Positions 6,135 to 8,555 of a stretch of 8,555 nucleotides of DNA are shown one piece after another. The stretch's first letter is position 1. Each line of letters begins with the position of its first letter. The stretch comes from an uncultured Micrococcales bacterium (lineage in GTDB: Bacteria > Actinomycetota > Actinomycetes > Actinomycetales > Microbacteriaceae), in contig CAJXTQ010000020.1 of assembly GCA_913060985.1 (NCBI GenBank), positions 1 to 8,555 of the forward strand. Reading direction: 5' to 3'. The notes under the pieces were generated by a model. It was not told the DNA's origin. It was given only the letters and a program-made list of their open reading frames with translations, and did no database searches. Both the position numbers and the translations under genes were made by a program.

Positions 6135-7940
6135 TTGACCGAAAACCCACGCCTGATAGCGGGACGCTACCGCCTAGGTGAATTGGTTGGCCGAGGTGGG
6201 ATGGCTGAGGTGTATGAAGGCACCGACACCCGCCTGGGCAGAACTGTTGCGGTCAAGCTGCTCAAAGCAGATCTTGCTAACGACGAATCCTTCGAAGAGA
6301 AGTTCCGCCAAGAGGCTCAAGCCAGTGCTCGAATGGCGCACCCAACAATCGTGCGTGTTTATGACGCTGGCGAAGAGATAAACACAGATGAGTTTGGGAA
6401 TGAAAGAAAAGTTCCCTTCATCGTCATGGAGTATGTCAAAGGAACTCTGCTGAGGGATTTGATTCATGAGGGTGATGTAACAACCGACCAGGCTGTCAAA
6501 TACGCCTCAAGTATTTTGACTGCGCTAGAAGTCAGCCACAACGCAGGAATCATCCACAGGGATATCAAGCCTGCGAACGTCATGGTGGTTGGAAACGACC
6601 AGGTCAAGGTGATGGATTTTGGAATTGCTAGAGCGGTAACCGACAACTCGGCAACCAAGGCAGCAACCATGGGTATCCTCGGAACCGCTCAGTATTTCTC
6701 CCCTGAGCAGGCTCGCGGGGAAGCGGTTGATTCAAGAACAGATTTATATTCCACCGGAGTAATACTTTATGAGATGCTTGCTGGCCGTCCACCATTCAAA
6801 GGTGAGAGTGCGGTAAGTGTTGCCTATCAGCATGTGAGCGAAGCGGTCACTCCTCCCTCTGAACACAACCCAAATGTCTCTAAAGAGCTCGACCGGGTTG
6901 TCATGAAGTCCATGGAAAAAGGCAGGGATGACCGCTATCAAACAGCAGAAGAATTCCGCCAGGACCTGATTGATGCAGTCAGCGGTAGTAGTGCAGAAAT
7001 CCTAGAAAGCAAGCCCCCTACGGCAAACCTTGCAAAGACCGAGCTTCTCAACACGGACACCGATGACTTCCCAACTGGTTTGCGTGAAAGCCTCAAAACA
7101 GCACCCGAGCAGGTAATCAACTCTGCTGACAGAGCTAATGCAGGAGTTATTTGGGGCTTTGGAACCGCGGTAGTTGTGATTTTGCTCGGACTTGGTTTTT
7201 GGTTCTCGCAGAACTTGTTGAATGTAAACCCAAACCCGCCAACTCCAACCGGTGGAATTATCGTTAGCGATGTCACCGGTCTTGATTACACCGAGGCCTA
7301 CAACCAACTAAGTGCTCAGGAGTTGTTGGTGCTCAGGGTTTATGAACGAAGCGAGGATGTTGAACAGGGTTTTGTGACCCGAATGGAGCCAGAAGCGGGA
7401 ACTGAGGTAATCCAAAACACTCCTATAACTCTCTATGTTTCCTCTGGTCCAGAATTGATAACCGTTCCTAACCTGACGGGACTAACCGAAGAAGATGCCC
7501 TGGGTCAGATCGAGAGCAATGGGCTAGAACTAGGTCGAATAAGTTCAGTAAATTCAGCAGCGGTCCCTGAGGGTGTGGTTATCACATCTGACCCGGTGGC
7601 GAATGTGCAGGTGCCGACAAATACGGTTGTAAACATTGTGATTTCCAACGGCCAGGTGATTGTCCCCGATGTTAGAAACCTAGACGTCGTTGAGGCCAGA
7701 AGAGTTCTCACCGCACCTGATGTTGGCTACACAGTCAGTGTAGAAATTCTTGATGCTGAAATCTGTCTTGGTGATCCTGGAACAGTTGTTCTGCAGCAGT
7801 CGATTCTGCCTGGGCTTCAAGAGCAGCTGCAGGAGATAACGCTATTTGTTGAATGTGTGAATCAGCCAGAACAGCCCGCTCCGGGCGATGAAGAACCGGC
7901 ACCTGAGCAGCCAGCTGAGGAACCAGCGCCAGCTAACTAA
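6135..7940 (+). CDS. pknB: PknB, membrane Ser/Thr protein kinase with three PASTA domains
   Basis: A 601-residue protein. The kinase domain is about residues 12-280: glycine loop GRGGMAEV (19-26), Lys41 in VAVK, Glu60, HRDIKPAN (141-148), DFG (161-163) and SPEQ (189-192). Activation-loop threonines 174 and 178 are the likely sites. Spacing differs from the closely placed TQT of mycobacterial PknB. A cytoplasmic linker rich in Thr/Asp (about 281-333) precedes a membrane helix (about 337-357). Outside lie three PASTA domains (about 375-438, 441-506 and 508-575), against four in M. tuberculosis, then a tail of Pro, Glu and Ala. PASTA domains of this family bind muropeptides or lipid II and steer the kinase to growth zones. 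The only cysteines, 544 and 574, are both in the last PASTA domain. The start is TTG; the stop overlaps the convergent trpG by 8 bp. Confidence 0.95.
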   Translation: MTENPRLIAGRYRLGELVGRGGMAEVYEGTDTRLGRTVAVKLLKADLANDESFEEKFRQEAQASARMAHPTIVRVYDAGEEINTDEFGNERKVPFIVMEYVKGTLLRDLIHEGDVTTDQAVKYASSILTALEVSHNAGIIHRDIKPANVMVVGNDQVKVMDFGIARAVTDNSATKAATMGILGTAQYFSPEQARGEAVDSRTDLYSTGVILYEMLAGRPPFKGESAVSVAYQHVSEAVTPPSEHNPNVSKELDRVVMKSMEKGRDDRYQTAEEFRQDLIDAVSGSSAEILESKPPTANLAKTELLNTDTDDFPTGLRESLKTAPEQVINSADRANAGVIWGFGTAVVVILLGLGFWFSQNLLNVNPNPPTPTGGIIVSDVTGLDYTEAYNQLSAQELLVLRVYERSEDVEQGFVTRMEPEAGTEVIQNTPITLYVSSGPELITVPNLTGLTEEDALGQIESNGLELGRISSVNSAAVPEGVVITSDPVANVQVPTNTVVNIVISNGQVIVPDVRNLDVVEARRVLTAPDVGYTVSVEILDAEICLGDPGTVVLQQSILPGLQEQLQEITLFVECVNQPEQPAPGDEEPAPEQPAEEPAPAN

Positions 7941-8555
7941 TTAGTGGCTGCATATCCCTTGCTTTTTCAGCAGCACCTACAAGGCCAATTGATTCCAGCC
8001 AGTTTCCAAGCATCAGATAGCCACCTTCGGTGACAACACTTTCTGGATGGAATTGAACACCGTGAATTGGTTTAGATACGTGCTCCAAACTCATAACAAT
8101 ACCGCTCTCGGTCTCACCGGTGATTTTCAAATCAGCAGGCACTGTCTCTCTGGTGACAGCCAGTGAGTGATAGCGGGTGGCCTTGAAGCCTTGTTTTAGG
8201 TTTTTGAACAACAAAGACTCAGTGTGGTTTACAACACTGGTTTTCCCATGCATTAATTCAGGTGCGGATTCAACGGTTGCTCCCATTGCTTCAGCTATGG
8301 CTTGGTGCCCAAGACATACTCCCAGCACCGGATAATTGGTCTCTAGGGCGTAGGCCACAATCGGAATCGATATCCCCGCACTCGCGGGGTTGCCGGGGCC
8401 TGGGCTAATTAGCACCGCATCATAGTTGACCAAAGTTGATCCGATTTCGGAAACCTCAATCGAATCATTGCGAATAACTTCGGTCTCAGCACCCAACTGT
8501 TGCAGATAGCCGTTGAGGGTGTAGACGAAGCTGTCGTAGTTATCGACAACCAAAA
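7933..8555 (-). CDS. trpG: Glutamine amidotransferase subunit of anthranilate / aminodeoxychorismate synthase (TrpG/PabA), 5' end outside window
   Basis: The 206 visible codons from 8553 down to the TAG at 7933-7935 encode a class I glutamine amidotransferase. Counting from the TTG at 8553, motifs are VDNYDSFVYTL (3-13), PGPGNP (51-56), the nucleophile elbow GVCLGHQ (78-84, Cys80) and FHPES (168-172, His169 and Glu171). The subunit releases ammonia from glutamine for chorismate amination, giving anthranilate (tryptophan) or aminodeoxychorismate (folate). The sequence cannot tell these roles apart, and one protein may serve both. Family members usually have two to four more residues before VDNYDSF, so the true start is probably just past the right edge and the TTG at 8553 is not assumed. 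A trpG-like gene converging on pknB is also found in M. tuberculosis. The last 8 bp overlap pknB. Confidence 0.93.
   Translation of the reverse strand, partial: LVVDNYDSFVYTLNGYLQQLGAETEVIRNDSIEVSEIGSTLVNYDAVLISPGPGNPASAGISIPIVAYALETNYPVLGVCLGHQAIAEAMGATVESAPELMHGKTSVVNHTESLLFKNLKQGFKATRYHSLAVTRETVPADLKITGETESGIVMSLEHVSKPIHGVQFHPESVVTEGGYLMLGNWLESIGLVGAAEKARDMQPLIS

Noticed and set aside
4633..7940. Tandem similar kinase genes as a recent duplication or mobile element
   Set aside because: The two kinases are clearly diverged and match the ancient pknA and pknB pair kept in order across actinobacteria. No terminal repeats or transposase are present.
8374..8389. CCCCGCACTCGCGGGG, a GC-rich hairpin resembling the core of a type I-E CRISPR repeat
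   Set aside because: There is a single copy with no spacers, and it lies in the conserved PGPGNP-ASAG coding region of trpG, which explains it.

Overview
The window holds the actinobacterial kinase/phosphatase and cell-wall-elongation operon: the tail of fhaA, then fhaB, pstP, rodA, pbpA, pknA and pknB, all on the + strand. A convergent trpG/pabA-type gene follows on the - strand. This is the same gene order, with the same convergent trpG, as the Mycobacterium tuberculosis region trpG-pknB-pknA-pbpA-rodA-pstP-fhaB-fhaA near the replication origin. The base composition is close to half GC, lower than in most actinobacteria. Genes overlap, and AGA/AGG arginine codons are abundant, especially in rodA. 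Together these suggest a small-genome, low-GC actinobacterium, perhaps a freshwater or marine Microbacteriaceae of the Rhodoluna/Aquiluna type. That placement is inferred from content and is not proven.

Layout: positions 1-105 are the end of an FHA-domain protein (FhaA). 102-590 is FhaB, with one membrane helix and one FHA domain. 590-1846 is PstP, a membrane PP2C phosphatase. 1839-3203 is RodA, a SEDS glycosyltransferase. 3200-4636 is PbpA, a class B penicillin-binding transpeptidase. 4633-6102 is PknA, here with one extracytoplasmic PASTA-like domain. 6135-7940 is PknB, with three PASTA domains. 7933-8555 is the glutamine amidotransferase subunit of anthranilate or aminodeoxychorismate synthase, cut by the right edge. 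Every + strand junction overlaps by 1-8 nt except pknA-pknB, which has a 32-nt spacer with a strong Shine-Dalgarno sequence and a TTG start. There is no gene-free stretch above 300 bases, and no RNA gene or mobile element was found.

How they work together (established for the families, inferred here): PknA and PknB sense cell-wall material through outside domains and phosphorylate cytoplasmic targets. FhaA and FhaB read phosphothreonine and relay it to wall-synthesis machinery. PstP reverses the phosphorylation. RodA and PbpA form the polymerase/transpeptidase pair that builds septal or lateral peptidoglycan.

The locus is well known, and I see no new system in it. The points worth a second look are the PASTA-like domain on PknA, a lone cysteine pair in the last PASTA domain of PknB, an 18-bp perfect palindrome early in rodA, uneven arginine-codon use along the operon, and the 8-bp tail-to-tail overlap of pknB and trpG.
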